A stretch of 15,999 nt of DNA from CAJBVG01 sp943360385 (lineage in GTDB: Bacteria; Bacteroidota; Bacteroidia; Sphingobacteriales; Sphingobacteriaceae): NCBI GenBank assembly GCA_943360385.1, contig CALRIM020000063.1, forward strand, positions 1-15,999, read 5' to 3'. The position numbers were made by a program, and so were the translations under genes. A model generated the notes under the pieces. It saw nothing but the letters and a program-made list of their open reading frames with translations, had not been told where the DNA came from and did not search any database. Shown one piece after another: positions 7,688 to 13,878 of this stretch. How positions within the stretch are numbered: position 1 is the stretch's first letter; every line of letters begins with the position of its first letter.

Positions 7688-7797
7688 GGGGGTATCGGGT
7701 ATCAGGTATCGGGTATCGGGATAATTGGATAATTTGTTCGACGCGATAAATCGCGTCAATACTACTCGCACACGATACACGATACTCGATACACAGT
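7688..7797. repeat. opposed period-7 arrays around a palindrome
   Basis: The left part is four heptamers from 7690 (GGGTATC, GGGTATC, AGGTATC, GGGTATC) followed by two GGATAATT words to 7734. The centre is a palindrome, GACGCGAT-AA-ATCGCGTC, at 7740-7757. The right part from 7771 has CACGATA twice and then CTCGATA. The GATA words on the right are the reverse complement of the TATC words on the left, so the unit as a whole can fold back on itself. It lies upstream of the kor promoter and has no coding potential. Confidence 0.75.
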
Positions 7798-7845
7798 TTA
7801 GGTTCGGGGAACGTTGTCGCTACAGTCTTCATCATAGAACTCTCG

Positions 7846-7959
7846 CCCCTCAACTGCGCTGCGCTACGTTCGGGAACCTTCCATTTATTATTCTTCCAAA
7901 AGGAGTTAAAAAGATACTGGTCCCCGAACGAAATGAGCAAAGCGAATGAAGTTGAGGGG
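7846..7959. repeat. REP-like imperfect inverted repeat
   Basis: The outer arms CCCCTCAAC (7846-7854) and GTTGAGGGG (7951-7959) pair perfectly. The inner arms CGTTCGGGAACC (7867-7878) and GGTCCCCGAACG (7919-7930) pair at 11 of 12 positions. Between outer and inner arms are GC-rich words of the type GCGCTGCGCTACG and GAGCAAAGCGAATGAAG, a style common in dispersed palindromic elements of Bacteroidota. A related GGTTCGGGGAACG lies at 7801-7813. The element begins 13 bases from the ubiX stop. It is more GC-rich than its surroundings, which suggests a mobile or amplified origin. No transposase is present. Confidence 0.6.
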
Positions 7960-7971
7960 TTTGGGTGAAAG

Positions 7972-8532
7972 CTATTCAGACCAGCGAAAACCCTTTGCAT
8001 CAAACCCTGCCAAATCCAGCACTCTGTCAACCACTGTGGCAGCAAGCTCTTCGAAGGTTTTGGGGTTAGAATAAAATGATGGATTTGCCGGACAAATAAT
8101 ACCGCCAGCTTCGGTAACGGTTTTCATATTGTTGATGTGTATTAAACTAAATGGAGTATCTCTAACTACCATTATTAGTTTTCTACGTTCTTTTAAAATA
8201 ACGTCGGCTGCACGGGTCATTAAATCGTTGGATACGCCAGAAGCGATGCGGGCTAAGGTTCCCATGCTGCTGGGGCAAATAATCATGGTATCGTATTTAG
8301 CAGAACCTGAGGCAAATGGTGCCATAAAATCATTCTTATCGTAAAAATCGAAACCATAAGAATTGTAGTCCTGATTGTGCAACTCATATTCCCATACCTG
8401 CTTCGCATTATCGGACATTACCACACCCACTTTTTCTATATCTGAAGAAAGGTTTTTTAGCTTGTCTAACAATACTTTAGCGTAAATAGAACCAGAGGCT
8501 CCAGTAATCCCTACAATTATTTTTCGTTTCAT
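7972..8532 (-). CDS. ubiX: flavin prenyltransferase UbiX
   Basis: A 186-residue UbiX/Pad1-family protein that attaches a dimethylallyl group to FMN, making the prenylated cofactor used by UbiD-type decarboxylases. The N-terminal FMN-binding signature IIVGITGASGSIYAKVLL, the CPSSMGTLARIASGVSNDLMTRAADVILKERRKLIMVVRDTPFS core and the C-terminal ICPANPSFYSNPKTFEEL are all family hallmarks; the length is normal. No ubiD lies in the window. Upstream on the same strand is a terminator-like hairpin (8582-8616) closing a candidate small RNA, so ubiX may be controlled by attenuation or have a weak promoter of its own in the 50 bases before its ATG. No clear TANNTTTG box is visible there. Confidence 0.93.
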   Translation of the reverse strand: MKRKIIVGITGASGSIYAKVLLDKLKNLSSDIEKVGVVMSDNAKQVWEYELHNQDYNSYGFDFYDKNDFMAPFASGSAKYDTMIICPSSMGTLARIASGVSNDLMTRAADVILKERRKLIMVVRDTPFSLIHINNMKTVTEAGGIICPANPSFYSNPKTFEELAATVVDRVLDLAGFDAKGFRWSE

Positions 8533-8579
8533 TTTTATAAAACTTGAATTTAGGCAAGATGTTTGTTATAGGGTAATAA

Positions 8580-8651
8580 ATAAAAAAAGGGCCGAAAGAT
8601 TACTCTTATCGACCCTACATCTACCTATGAAAAACATGCCCTTTCGGGCAC
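8580..8651 (-). ncRNA. candidate structured small RNA / leader upstream of ubiX
   Basis: On the minus strand a consensus promoter (8654-8684) points at a ~70-base transcript made of two stems joined by a ~20-base single-stranded linker. Stem 1 is TGCCC-GAAA-GGGCA (8637-8650), closed by a GNRA tetraloop and starting at the predicted transcription start. Stem 2 (8588-8616) has an 8-bp base (AGGGTCGA with TCGGCCCT, one G-U pair), one bulged base, a 4-bp top (AAGA with TCTT) and a GTAA tetraloop, also GNRA. A run of seven T follows. Promoter, fold and terminator together make a compact transcription unit. I do not recognise the family. It could be a free sRNA or the leader of ubiX, whose ATG is ~50 bases further on. 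Confidence 0.6.
8582..8616 (-). terminator. intrinsic terminator upstream of ubiX
   Basis: This is the second stem of the candidate RNA followed by TTTTTTT on the minus strand (8582-8588, the last T of the run also closing the stem). The hairpin is strong for this AT-rich DNA and the T run is uninterrupted. It would stop transcription before ubiX unless the stem is prevented from forming. Confidence 0.65.
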
Positions 8652-8653
8652 TT

Positions 8654-8684
8654 CAAAACTAGAAAATTTATTTTTTAAAAACAA
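8654..8684 (-). promoter_or_regulatory. promoter of the candidate small RNA
   Basis: TAGTTTTG on the minus strand (8654-8661) matches the TANNTTTG box exactly. A TTG at 8682-8684 lies 20 bases upstream, with an alternative TTG at 8685-8687. The expected start is about 8648-8652, exactly at the foot of the first RNA hairpin. Confidence 0.62.
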
Positions 8685-8710
8685 CAATTATTTTACAAAT
8701 ATTTAATAAA

Positions 8711-9238
8711 ATGATAATAAAGCACAAAAAATGGCTAATTTCAGCATTTTCAATATTATATATTGTAGTTTTTAGTTCTTTTAAAATTAACGATAAACCC
8801 GAAGAATTAACTTGGATAACATTTGAGGAGGCTGTTGCGCTTCAAGCGAAGGAACCACGCAAAATTTTAGTAGATGTGTATACAGATTGGTGCGGTTGGT
8901 GCAAAAAAATGGACAAGTACACTTACACCGACGAAAGTGTGATCAATAATTTAAAAACGAAATACTATTTAGTGAAATTTAATGCCGAGCAAAAAGAGGA
9001 AGTAAAATTTAAAGGCAAGATTTTTAAATTTAAACCCGAATACAAATCGCACGAACTCGCTGTAAGTTTATTGAACGGACAAATGTCGTACCCCTCTACT
9101 GTTTTCCTCGACGAAGAATTTAATATGTTGACCAATGTTCCAGGTTATTTAACTCCCAAAGAAATGAATCCGATTTTGGTTTATTTTGGTGAGAATATTT
9201 ATAAGACTAAGAATTGGAAAGAGTACTCTGGTGACTAG
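8711..9238 (+). CDS. thioredoxin-like protein with CGWC motif, exported
   Basis: A 175-residue protein of the thioredoxin-like (thioredoxin_7/DUF255-type) group. Residues 8-24 (WLISAFSILYIVVFSSF) form a signal peptide or N-terminal anchor, so the domain is expected in the periplasm. The redox motif is C61-G-W-C64 in VDVYTDWCGWCKKMD, and the cis-proline is P128 in MSYPSTVFLDE. Both active-site cysteines are present, so it should do thiol-disulphide exchange; the partner is unknown. It is the only complete plus-strand gene in the window and diverges from the candidate small RNA. Its end runs directly into a period-7 array with no terminator-like stem. Confidence 0.88.
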   Translation: MIIKHKKWLISAFSILYIVVFSSFKINDKPEELTWITFEEAVALQAKEPRKILVDVYTDWCGWCKKMDKYTYTDESVINNLKTKYYLVKFNAEQKEEVKFKGKIFKFKPEYKSHELAVSLLNGQMSYPSTVFLDEEFNMLTNVPGYLTPKEMNPILVYFGENIYKTKNWKEYSGD

Positions 9239-9343
9239 TAGCTTGTAGCTTGTTGCTTGTAACTAGTACAAATAACTCACAACTCACAATTGACAACTCA
9301 AAATTCGTAATTCGTAATTCGTAATTCGTAATTTATAATTAGC
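9239..9343. repeat. unbroken 15-unit period-7 array
   Basis: The whole gap between the thioredoxin stop and the DinB-family stop divides into 15 heptamers without a single phase slip. It begins TAGCTTG, TAGCTTG, TTGCTTG, moves through TAACTAG and TACAAAT to AACTCAC (twice), AATTGAC and AACTCAA, then four identical AATTCGT, and ends AATTTAT, AATTAGC. Neighbouring words usually share four or more bases, so the unit appears to change gradually along the array. It begins on the base after the thioredoxin stop codon. Confidence 0.85.
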
Positions 9344-9345
9344 AA

Positions 9346-9798
9346 CTATCGTTTATAGAAGATATAATCCGTGGTCAATGGTTCCATCCCACTCTGCTTA
9401 AACTCCGTTGCAATTTGTGCTCTATGGTAAGTACAATGATTAATTACATGAAACAATATATCACGAATATTATTACTGAATTGTTGGCCTTGAGAATTGG
9501 TATAAGTCAATTCTTTATCGAGGTCGACTTTTTGTAAAATACGAAGAGAATGTTCGTGGTTCTCTTGATCCATCTTTTGAAATATATCTACCTCCTGTAT
9601 TTGCCACACCGTTACCAAAGGTTGTTGTCCTTCTATCCTGTAATTCCAAATGTGTTGTGCATTTAACACATGACTAAACAGCTTGATGGATTTTTCTGAA
9701 GTCTTGTCAGGGTGAGCTAAAAAGACTTCAGAAAGTTTTTGATTGTAGTGGTTACTGTATTCGAAGAGTTCAGCTAGGAATATGGCTAGGGAGTCCAT
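9346..9798 (-). CDS. DinB family protein
   Basis: A 150-residue four-helix protein of the DinB/YfiT superfamily. The metal-site histidines are visible as H49 in SHVLNAQHIWNYRI and H121/H125 in FHVINHCTYHRAQIA, the usual HxxxH arrangement of the third helix. Members of this superfamily include metal-dependent thiol transferases, but most Bacteroidota copies have no known substrate, and the name does not imply the DNA polymerase. It has no signal peptide. ClpP lies upstream on the same strand, 60 bases away, across a short period-7 run. Confidence 0.85.
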   Translation of the reverse strand: MDSLAIFLAELFEYSNHYNQKLSEVFLAHPDKTSEKSIKLFSHVLNAQHIWNYRIEGQQPLVTVWQIQEVDIFQKMDQENHEHSLRILQKVDLDKELTYTNSQGQQFSNNIRDILFHVINHCTYHRAQIATEFKQSGMEPLTTDYIFYKR

Positions 9799-9830
9799 GC
9801 TTGTTATTCTAGTTTGATTAATTTAGTTAT

Positions 9831-9858
9831 TATATCGTAATACGTATTACGTATTTAG
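9831..9858. repeat. short period-7 array between clpP and the DinB gene
   Basis: Four heptamers in phase, TATATCG, TAATACG, TATTACG and TATTTAG, end exactly at the base before the clpP stop codon (complement 9859-9861). The centre also holds the palindrome AATACGTATT. Confidence 0.6.
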
Positions 9859-10416
9859 CTAAAGCTTGTCAATCTTCCCATCCACAATACCATATGCCAA
9901 CGATTCATCTGCCGACATCCAATAATCGCGATTAAAATCTTTCATAATTTGTTCTACAGATTTACCACAATTAGCGGCCAAAATTTCGGCTCCAACTTTT
10001 TTTGTTTTAATAATTTCTTCCATCTGAATTTGAATGTCGGAAGCAGGTCCACCTGCACCACCACTAGGTTGGTGAATCATTACTTTCGCATGAGGCAATA
10101 TAAAACGACGGCCTTTTTCGCCTGCAGATAAAAGAATAGAACCCATAGAAGCTGCTAAGCCGGTACAGATAGTAGATACTGGACTCGAAATACCTTTCAT
10201 GGCATCCATAATGGTAAAACCCGAGGTAACGTAACCACCATTACTATTAATAATAAATTGAATCTCCTTACCAGGTTCTTCTAACTCTAAATACATTAAG
10301 CGTTCTACTACATGTTTCGCCGATTGATCGTCGACCATTCCCCATAAAAATACTTTACGTTGAGATAAAAGTTTGTAATCAATAATGTCTTGTAATCTGT
10401 TGAAATTGTTTTCCAT
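9859..10416 (-). CDS. clpP: ClpP-type serine protease subunit
   Basis: A 185-residue ClpP-family protein, the barrel subunit of ATP-dependent Clp proteases. The catalytic triad is intact: S90 (GLAASMGSILLSAG), H115 (KVMIHQPSGG) and D164 (DFNRDYWMSADES). The substrate-binding loop reads INSNGG (56-61) instead of the common INSPGG, and there is almost no N-terminal propeptide before DIIDYKLLSQRKVFLWG. These details point to a divergent ClpP paralogue rather than the housekeeping copy. No clpX or clpA lies in the window, so an ATPase partner would have to come from elsewhere. It is not a ClpR-type inactive subunit. Confidence 0.88.
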   Translation of the reverse strand: MENNFNRLQDIIDYKLLSQRKVFLWGMVDDQSAKHVVERLMYLELEEPGKEIQFIINSNGGYVTSGFTIMDAMKGISSPVSTICTGLAASMGSILLSAGEKGRRFILPHAKVMIHQPSGGAGGPASDIQIQMEEIIKTKKVGAEILAANCGKSVEQIMKDFNRDYWMSADESLAYGIVDGKIDKL

Positions 10417-10454
10417 GTTTTTTTAGATTGATGTGTGAAGATTAAAACTTTAAA

Positions 10455-11111
10455 TTACAATTCAAAATTCATTATTATTTCCTTAATAATCCTATTCAAC
10501 TCTTCTGCATTATTAAGTGTCATGAAATGTCCCGCTTTTATAATTTTAACATTACATTTTATAAAGGTTGATGGTAGAATTCGGTCGCTAGTACCGTGGA
10601 TATGAAAGAGATTAGGGTGTTGATGTGTATTTCTCCAGCGTAATACTTTTTCAATGGCCCATTTTAGAAAAGCCGGATCTGTATCTTTTAAAATGTCTTT
10701 TAGGAGTTGTCTATCGGCTGAAGATGTAGTACCGAAAATCCAATTGGTTAGAAAATTAGATTTTTTTAATACCCCAGATGGCATTACTTTATGAATTTTT
10801 AATAAGCCAGCGAGGCGATAGTAAAAAGGAATTTCGTGTTTTGTTTTGGCTGAAGCAATTAATATTACTTGTTTGGTTTCTATGTGTTTGGCTATTTCTA
10901 TGGCCATCATTCCACCAAAGGAAAGTCCTATTAATATTGGGTTAGGTACTGTGATTTGTTCACGCAAGCGAATGGCATAGCTTTCAATAGATTCCTTATG
11001 ATTTGGGGTAATCCATTTTATATAGGTAACGGAATACTCAGAAAAATCCATCCGATGAAAAACACGTTCATCGGCACCGAGGCCAGTAAGGAGGTAGATG
11101 GAGGGTTTCAA
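10455..11111 (-). CDS. alpha/beta hydrolase
   Basis: A 218-residue cytoplasmic alpha/beta hydrolase. LLTGLGADERVF (7-18) is the oxyanion-loop region, GLSFGG (62-67) holds the nucleophile S64, D176 lies in HGTSDRILP and H195 in KAGHFMTL, so the triad is complete. The substrate is unknown. The start is a TTG at 11109-11111: an in-frame stop (11115-11117) lies two codons upstream and the conserved GLGADERVF begins nine residues in, leaving no room for a later start. It begins 14 bases after the stop of the small antitoxin-like gene, which suggests co-transcription. Its last codons merge into AT-rich repeat-like words. Confidence 0.82.
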   Translation of the reverse strand: MKPSIYLLTGLGADERVFHRMDFSEYSVTYIKWITPNHKESIESYAIRLREQITVPNPILIGLSFGGMMAIEIAKHIETKQVILIASAKTKHEIPFYYRLAGLLKIHKVMPSGVLKKSNFLTNWIFGTTSSADRQLLKDILKDTDPAFLKWAIEKVLRWRNTHQHPNLFHIHGTSDRILPSTFIKCNVKIIKAGHFMTLNNAEELNRIIKEIIMNFEL

Positions 11112-11125
11112 TTTTTATTGAAAAC

Positions 11126-11287
11126 TTACTTTCCAACTATTTTAGTTTTGCCTTCTGTAAGCCTTCGTTGGATATATAATTTCAATTCCTCGAAAGTCAT
11201 ATTTTGAGTTTCTAAGCTAATTTTATCTCTTATGTCCCTCATCATTTTTACAGCATCAAACTGTTTTTCCTTTTTAATCGATTCCAT
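11126..11287 (-). CDS. small antitoxin-like protein
   Basis: A 53-residue, highly charged protein starting at the ATG 11285-11287 and stopping at TAA 11126-11128. It opens MESIKKEKQFDAVKMMRDIR and goes on DKISLETQNMTFEELKLYIQ; the FDAVKMMRxIRDKIS pattern is one I recall from small antitoxin-like proteins encoded next to PIN-domain or similar toxins. That recollection is not a database result. The composition (many K, E, M, no C) fits a flexible antitoxin. Directly upstream and overlapping its start is the tail of a gene lacking its beginning, which may be the lost toxin. Downstream, 14 bases away, lies the alpha/beta hydrolase. Confidence 0.65.
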   Translation of the reverse strand: MESIKKEKQFDAVKMMRDIRDKISLETQNMTFEELKLYIQRRLTEGKTKIVGK

Positions 11288-11393
11288 AATTTATAAGATC
11301 TTTTGGACTTCTTATTTCTATTAATGAATAACCAAGTTTCAAATTTACTGAATTATAGCCCTTAATCCTATCAAGGTCAATTAATCCATGTTT
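11274..11393 (-). pseudogene. 5'-truncated gene remnant, possibly the toxin partner
   Basis: A 39-codon open stretch lies between an in-frame TAG at 11394-11396 and a TAA at 11274-11276. It has no ATG, so it cannot be a complete gene. Its sequence looks coding: KHGLIDLDRIKG, then a GYNSVNLKLGYS stretch and IEIRSPKDLINYG. Its stop overlaps the start of the antitoxin-like gene by 14 bases, the spacing typical of paired toxin-antitoxin genes. Its upstream end overlaps the 3' end of the broken lipoprotein gene, marking a probable deletion junction. I cannot name the family. Confidence 0.5.
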
Positions 11394-12058
11394 CTACTCG
11401 TTCCTCTATTTTCCATTTTCCATTCAATTTACGTAAATAGTATTCTCTACCCCAACCACAATCACCACAGAAAAAAGATAGTTCTACAAATGCTTTGGTT
11501 TTGTCTTTAGACAATAATGGACAAGTCATTTCATAAAATGGTTCATTCCTCTTTAAATTCTTTTTCTTCATTTGTTCAATTCGAGTGGTAGTTACTAACC
11601 GTGGTTGAAGTGTTGCTCCGATAGTACACCTAAAAGAGGTATCGTTTTGAAAAAATAAATAGCTTGAATCTGAGGAATGAAAAAGCTTTTCATTCCCAAT
11701 ATTTCTATATAGTAGTTCATCAAAATATTGCACATAATGACCTGGAGGAATTGCTGATATTGGATCTGTTTCGTTATCTCCCACCTTGTTGAGTACTATA
11801 AGCTTTTGTAAGTTTATAGAAATTGGGAAACATAAAATCTTATATCCTTTTATATTTCTAACTTTTGTATTTGCTGGAGAATCGGGGTCGTAAAAAGGAG
11901 TTGGTAACGGGTAAACTATCTGTAAATATTATAGTTTCAACAATATCATCAATTTCCTTTTGATTCGGGAAATCGAATATTTCTATAGGTTGTGTAGTAC
12001 AACTAATGATGAAAAATAATACTACATAAAGCAAAATTTTACCTATTAATTTATCCAT
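11377..12058 (-). pseudogene. lipoprotein gene interrupted by a one-base frameshift
   Basis: The 5' part starts at the ATG 12056-12058 with a lipoprotein signal (ILLYVVLFFIISC, lipobox cysteine C20) and continues IFDFPNQKEIDDIVETIIFTDSLPVTNS before ending at TAG 11858. The other frame is open from 11928 down to 11377 and carries the rest, ending FVELSFFCGDCGWGREYYL and NGKWKIEERVETWIN. Removing one base from the A5 run at 11892-11896 joins them smoothly as LPVTNSFYDPDSPANTKV, giving about 226 residues. The GTG at 11784 would be an artificial start of the second half. The intact product would be an anchored lipoprotein of unknown function; the C-terminal pattern CGxCGxG...GKWKI recalls small secreted Bacteroidota proteins. 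Either the gene is decayed or the base is a sequencing error. It overlaps the preceding membrane-protein gene by 13 bases. Confidence 0.75.
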
Positions 12059-12276
12059 CTTCCATCAAAAGTTAATAATTTATATATAAATATTAATGTA
12101 ATAATTAGAGAAAATATAATTACCCAATAAAATTGAATACTAAATTTATTGGCTGGATATAGTGTTTTTAGAATAAAATTGAGCACTTGTCGGATAACAT
12201 ACATAACAATGAATACAATTATGAATTCCATAATTAATCCAACAGGAAATCCCATTATTGCTTGTAAAAGTATCAT
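12046..12276 (-). CDS. small membrane protein, unknown function
   Basis: A 76-residue protein with two hydrophobic helices (about 12-35, LIMEFIIVFIVMYVIRQVLNFI, and about 48-68, FYWVIIFSLIITLIFIYKLL) separated by a basic loop. It overlaps the preceding gene by four bases (ATGA type) and the following lipoprotein gene by 13 bases, so the three are translated from one message. I do not recognise a family. The tight coupling suggests that its product works with its neighbours at the membrane, but nothing shows in what. Confidence 0.65.
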   Translation of the reverse strand: MILLQAIMGFPVGLIMEFIIVFIVMYVIRQVLNFILKTLYPANKFSIQFYWVIIFSLIITLIFIYKLLTFDGRWIN

Positions 12277-12830
12277 TTATCATCAACTAATTTTAATTTA
12301 GGATTATCCCTTATGAATTTTAGCTTATCAACTATTAATTCAACCTCAGGATGTCTACACCATGCTGTTAATTCTATATTAAGTTTATTAATTACCGAAC
12401 CATTTTCTATAAATTCAAATATTCTTTGATTACCAAATAAGTTATCGTTTTTTGTTTGAAATACTATTCGTAAATTAATTAGACTAATTTCTTTTTCTCT
12501 ATATTCACCATTCAATGTATTTAATAATCCAAGTCTAATAAAGGACTCATCAAATTCGATTTTAGTAATAAGCCCTAATTTGTATTTATTTATTGTTCGT
12601 CTAATAAGGTAATACACTACAGTCAAAGTAATGATAAAACTTACTATTGCAATATTATCAGAAATAAAAGAACCATAATTATGGCCTCTATAAGCTCTTC
12701 GACTCAATAAAAAAAGCAAAAAAATACTACTAGCAACCCACCCAACAATAAATAAAGTAATATACTTCAAAACTAGATTTAAATACCCTTCTGTTAATTC
12801 AGAAGCTGGTTTTTCTATTTCAAATTTCAT
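12273..12830 (-). CDS. two-helix membrane protein with soluble C-terminal domain
   Basis: A 185-residue protein. Two membrane helices lie at about 22-43 (KYITLFIVGWVASSIFLLFLL) and 59-77 (NIAIVSFIITLTVVYYLI). A ~105-residue cytoplasmic part follows with strands such as ITKIEFDESFIRLGLLNTLNG, EISLINLRIVFQ and RIFEFIENGSVINKLNIEL. The two-helix plus beta-rich layout resembles bacterial PH-like domain proteins, but no motif confirms this. It starts 18 bases after the TPR gene and overlaps the next gene by four, so it belongs to the same minus-strand operon. Confidence 0.7.
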   Translation of the reverse strand: MKFEIEKPASELTEGYLNLVLKYITLFIVGWVASSIFLLFLLSRRAYRGHNYGSFISDNIAIVSFIITLTVVYYLIRRTINKYKLGLITKIEFDESFIRLGLLNTLNGEYREKEISLINLRIVFQTKNDNLFGNQRIFEFIENGSVINKLNIELTAWCRHPEVELIVDKLKFIRDNPKLKLVDDK

Positions 12831-12848
12831 GCTTTAATTTCTAAATAT

Positions 12849-13871
12849 TTACCTTTTATACGCTACCACCCAACTAGAAAGTGCATCCACTTTAGATTTG
12901 TTATCTGCCAACCATGTGCCAATTTTCTCGTCACCCTTACTTTGGGAGATGTAGTAACAAAAGGCTTCTACGTGATTTTCTTTAGACATCGTATTGAAGA
13001 ACTCAACATAATAATCCCACCAAAATCCCTTGTTCTTTTTTCTCATATCACCCAGCATACCAAAGAATAAATTTGTGTTATAGGCAAATAGCTCCGCTTC
13101 TGTTTTGTCTTTGTTTTTTTCTGTATTTTTTGATGCAACCAAAAGCGACATCATTAATTCTGCCGATCGAAACTCATCGGTTTCATTGGTATTTGGCAAG
13201 GTTATATTGATCTTTTTTTCGCTTTCCTTACTGATACCTTTATTCAATAAATTTTGTAATAATGTATAGGCACCTGCTGCTCTCTTGCCAGTAGGTTCTA
13301 TTAACAGAAAATTATAAAGCGCTAAAAGAGATTTCACTCTGTTCCCTTGTTCTTTCATTACATATCCTAATAGCAAATGACTACTAGAATGCAATGGTTT
13401 AATCTGCAAAGCATTTTGAAGTGACTCTTCTGCCTCTTTGAAATTTTTAATAGTATAATAAGTTAATGCTAAATTATAATGGAGTAAATAATTTCTAGGA
13501 AAGGCCTTGATGCCTTTTTTATAAACCTTTATGGCATCTTCCGATTTATTTAATTGATCGAGTGCCGAACCCTTTAAAACATAAGCTAAATCCATAAAAT
13601 CAGATTTTGCATCAATCACCCTATCCGAATGGGTGATGGCTTTTTCATACTCAGCCATAGCAAAATAAGCCGAAGCCATTTCGTAATTAGCCAAAGGCGA
13701 TTTATTATCTAACTCTAATGCCTTTTGATATTGTTCAATCGCACCTTTGTAATCACCTTTTTCATATAAAGTTACGCCCTGATTCACCAAGTTTTGCACC
13801 TCCGTTGATTGTGCGAATACCTTTCCTATAAGCAGGGTAAGGATTAAAATTAGGTTGATGGTTTTTTTCAT
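12849..13871 (-). CDS. secreted TPR-repeat protein
   Basis: A 340-residue protein with a signal peptide (MKKTINLILILTLLIGKVFAQ) and a run of about five tetratricopeptide repeats, clearest at NQGVTLYEKGDYKGAIEQYQ, ANYEMASAYFAMAEYEKAIT, VLKGSALDQLNKSEDAIKVY and YNLALTYYTIKNFKEAEESL. The C-terminal ~100 residues (SAELMMSLLVASKNTEKN, FFGMLGDMRKKNKGFWWDYY, EAFCYYISQSKGDEKIG) are conserved-looking and not TPR. It likely acts as a periplasmic scaffold. I chose the ATG at 13869-13871: the frame stays open to an upstream ATG at 13913, but the 14 extra codons (MSHVLCPISHISKS) are the period-7 array read as protein and would bury the signal peptide. Confidence 0.8.
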   Translation of the reverse strand: MKKTINLILILTLLIGKVFAQSTEVQNLVNQGVTLYEKGDYKGAIEQYQKALELDNKSPLANYEMASAYFAMAEYEKAITHSDRVIDAKSDFMDLAYVLKGSALDQLNKSEDAIKVYKKGIKAFPRNYLLHYNLALTYYTIKNFKEAEESLQNALQIKPLHSSSHLLLGYVMKEQGNRVKSLLALYNFLLIEPTGKRAAGAYTLLQNLLNKGISKESEKKINITLPNTNETDEFRSAELMMSLLVASKNTEKNKDKTEAELFAYNTNLFFGMLGDMRKKNKGFWWDYYVEFFNTMSKENHVEAFCYYISQSKGDEKIGTWLADNKSKVDALSSWVVAYKR

Positions 13872-13878
13872 ACTTTTT

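Noticed and set aside
7647..8045. 132-codon minus-strand open frame between the kor operon and ubiX
   Set aside because: It overlaps the ubiX 3' end in another frame and reads through the REP-like and period-7 repeats; its C-terminal residues are simply translated repeat words.
8566..8637. 23-codon open frame (ATG at 8635-8637, minus) crossing the terminator of the candidate RNA, as a leader peptide
   Set aside because: The ATG lies inside the 3' arm of the first hairpin, no ribosome-binding signal is visible, and the peptide has no run of regulatory codons; probably chance.
9239..9343. CRISPR array
   Set aside because: Units are seven bases with no spacers and there are no cas genes; it is a short-word tandem array.
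11377..11784. Stand-alone 135-residue gene starting with GTG
   Set aside because: The frame is open further upstream and joins the lipoprotein start after correcting one base; the GTG is not a convincing start.
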